A stretch of DNA of 15,712 bases from the NCBI GenBank assembly GCA_020633655.1, contig JACKDF010000020.1, positions 1-15,712 of the forward strand, written 5' to 3'. Origin of the DNA: Deferribacteres bacterium (GTDB taxonomy: Bacteria > Zhuqueibacterota > Zhuqueibacteria > Zhuqueibacterales > Geothermadaptataceae). The position numbers and the translations under genes are program-made. The notes beneath the pieces are model-generated. The model did no database searches. It was given only the letters and a program-made list of their open reading frames with translations, and was not told the origin of the DNA. Shown in pieces: positions 14,802 through 15,712 of this stretch. Numbering within the stretch: position 1 is the stretch's first letter; each line of letters opens with the position of its first letter.

Positions 14802-15712
14802 ATGCGACTAACCCTGCGTTCCATCCATTTTTTCATTTTAATTCTGGCATTCCTGGTGTGCCTGATTCTATATCATTACTCACCACTACAGTTCAATCCT
14901 CATAGTATACAAACAGAAGAAGCAAGCTGGATGGATATGAATGCGAGTGATGAGCATTATTTCCATGATTTGAATGGTGATAATGTCAGCGAATTCATTC
15001 GAGTGAAATATAGTCCTCGCGGTATTACACATGAATCGGCTTACGTCCTTTACACAAGCAATGTCGATAAGCAGCAACTCGATTTTAGCGAACAATGGCT
15101 CATCGGGAGTACGTTTTTTGGTGATTACAACAAAGATAAACGCGATGAAATTTATAGTTTTACTCTGGTTAACGATTCCCTTTTTCTGTATGCTGCTGTA
15201 TTGAACGCAGAACTCGAATTTTTCATCAAACGGCAACTGATTCTTGTTCGAACAGAGGAAGACCGCGTCAACGATCTTTCCTGGGATTTGCGTGTCGGGC
15301 CCGGACAAATGATTGATGTCGATGAAGATGGATTCCCTGATCTGCTCTTCACGGTGGTCGCCGGTCGCAGTTTGAAGCCAAGAAAAGTGTTCGTCTTCAG
15401 TATTAAGAAACGCCAAATTGTCGCGATGACAAGTCACATGGCAGCCCATTTAAGCCATACCTGGGTCATGGATTGGAATGGTGATAATCAGGATGAAGTT
15501 ATTATCAGGACAAGCGCGACAGCCAATTATCCTATCACCGCACCCTATTCTGACGCATATAACTGGATTTTTGTATTCGATAAAAAATTGAAGCGGATGC
15601 TTTATAGTCACCAGGCACCGGATCCACGCCAAAGTTATGAACTGCCATTCCGCTGGCAGCACAACTCATTTTTAATTGAAATAATACAAAGTGAGCGATC
15701 CTCCAACTTACC
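14802..15712 (+). CDS. Membrane-anchored FG-GAP/VCBS-like protein, N-terminal part
   Basis: 303 codons, open to the right edge. The N-terminus, MRLTLRSIHFFILILAFLVC to about residue 26, is a hydrophobic anchor or uncleaved signal with no clear cleavage site. The rest has four Asp-rich loops of the FG-GAP/VCBS type, D-x-[ND]-x-D-x-x-x-[DE]: DLNGDNVSE (56-64), DYNKDKRDE (108-116), DVDEDGFPD (172-180) and DWNGDNQDE (224-232), each followed by a hydrophobic strand. Such repeats build calcium-binding beta-propellers outside the cytoplasm. No ribosome-binding site is visible before the ATG at 14802, so the start is uncertain. The missing C-terminal half could hold more repeats or a signalling domain; some FCB proteins with this N-terminal design are sensors, but nothing here shows it. 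Confidence 0.7.
   Translation, partial: MRLTLRSIHFFILILAFLVCLILYHYSPLQFNPHSIQTEEASWMDMNASDEHYFHDLNGDNVSEFIRVKYSPRGITHESAYVLYTSNVDKQQLDFSEQWLIGSTFFGDYNKDKRDEIYSFTLVNDSLFLYAAVLNAELEFFIKRQLILVRTEEDRVNDLSWDLRVGPGQMIDVDEDGFPDLLFTVVAGRSLKPRKVFVFSIKKRQIVAMTSHMAAHLSHTWVMDWNGDNQDEVIIRTSATANYPITAPYSDAYNWIFVFDKKLKRMLYSHQAPDPRQSYELPFRWQHNSFLIEIIQSERSSNL

Noticed and set aside
14886..15449. 187-codon open frame on the minus strand
   Set aside because: Opposite the FG-GAP-like gene, whose plus-strand frame has four regular Asp-rich loops and an N-terminal membrane segment. The minus translation shows no recognisable pattern.

Overview
The window (about 43-45% GC by eye) looks like chromosomal DNA from a free-living Gram-negative bacterium of the FCB superphylum. 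A Calditrichota/KSB1-like lineage fits best. This is inference: it rests on a PorV/PorQ-type outer-membrane barrel, a DUF4835/PorD-like protein, a ComEA-like secreted helix-hairpin-helix protein, tandem secreted amidohydrolases and an FG-GAP/VCBS-like protein. Strong Shine-Dalgarno sequences and a canonical TTGACA/TATATT promoter argue against a typical Bacteroidota genome. I see no rRNA, tRNA, CRISPR array or intact insertion sequence.

Layout. (1) 1-1143, minus: a two-gene operon, a PorV/PorQ-like barrel whose stop overlaps the start of a secreted helix-hairpin-helix protein that runs off the left edge. (2) 1282-2148, plus: a divergent secreted DUF4835/PorD-like protein with a near-consensus promoter, ending at a terminator shared with the convergent TPR lipoprotein gene (2194-2805, minus). 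(3) 3039-5201, minus: a penicillin-acylase-family Ntn hydrolase without a signal peptide. (4) 5325-6656, minus: a triple-PAS protein ending in a four-cysteine module and lacking any kinase domain. (5) 6986-7303, plus: an IscA/HesB-type Fe-S protein with its own promoter and terminator. (6) 7483-13151, plus: a tightly packed operon of a 1001-residue double amidohydrolase, a second amidohydrolase overlapping it by 4 nt, and a geranylgeranyl-reductase-type flavoprotein 6 nt further on. (7) A perfect 14-bp-stem palindrome separates that operon from a convergent gene for an exported beta-carbonic anhydrase (13239-14021, minus). (8) 14022-14801 holds no convincing gene, but contains a run of hairpins closed by a strong terminator, a candidate small structured RNA or leader. 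(9) 14802 to the right edge, plus: a membrane-anchored protein with four FG-GAP/VCBS-like calcium-loop motifs.

How the genes might work together. The left part concerns envelope and outer-membrane functions (barrel, PorD-like protein, helix-hairpin-helix protein, lipoprotein). The amidohydrolase operon appears to encode exported proteins: of three amidohydrolase units, only the C-terminal unit of the large protein keeps the HxH metal motif. The other genes look like single-gene units. I found no defence or mobile system. The least explained items are the hairpin run at 14549-14665, the palindromic repeat inside the coding start of the second amidohydrolase, and the orphan PAS protein with its CxxC/CxxC tail.
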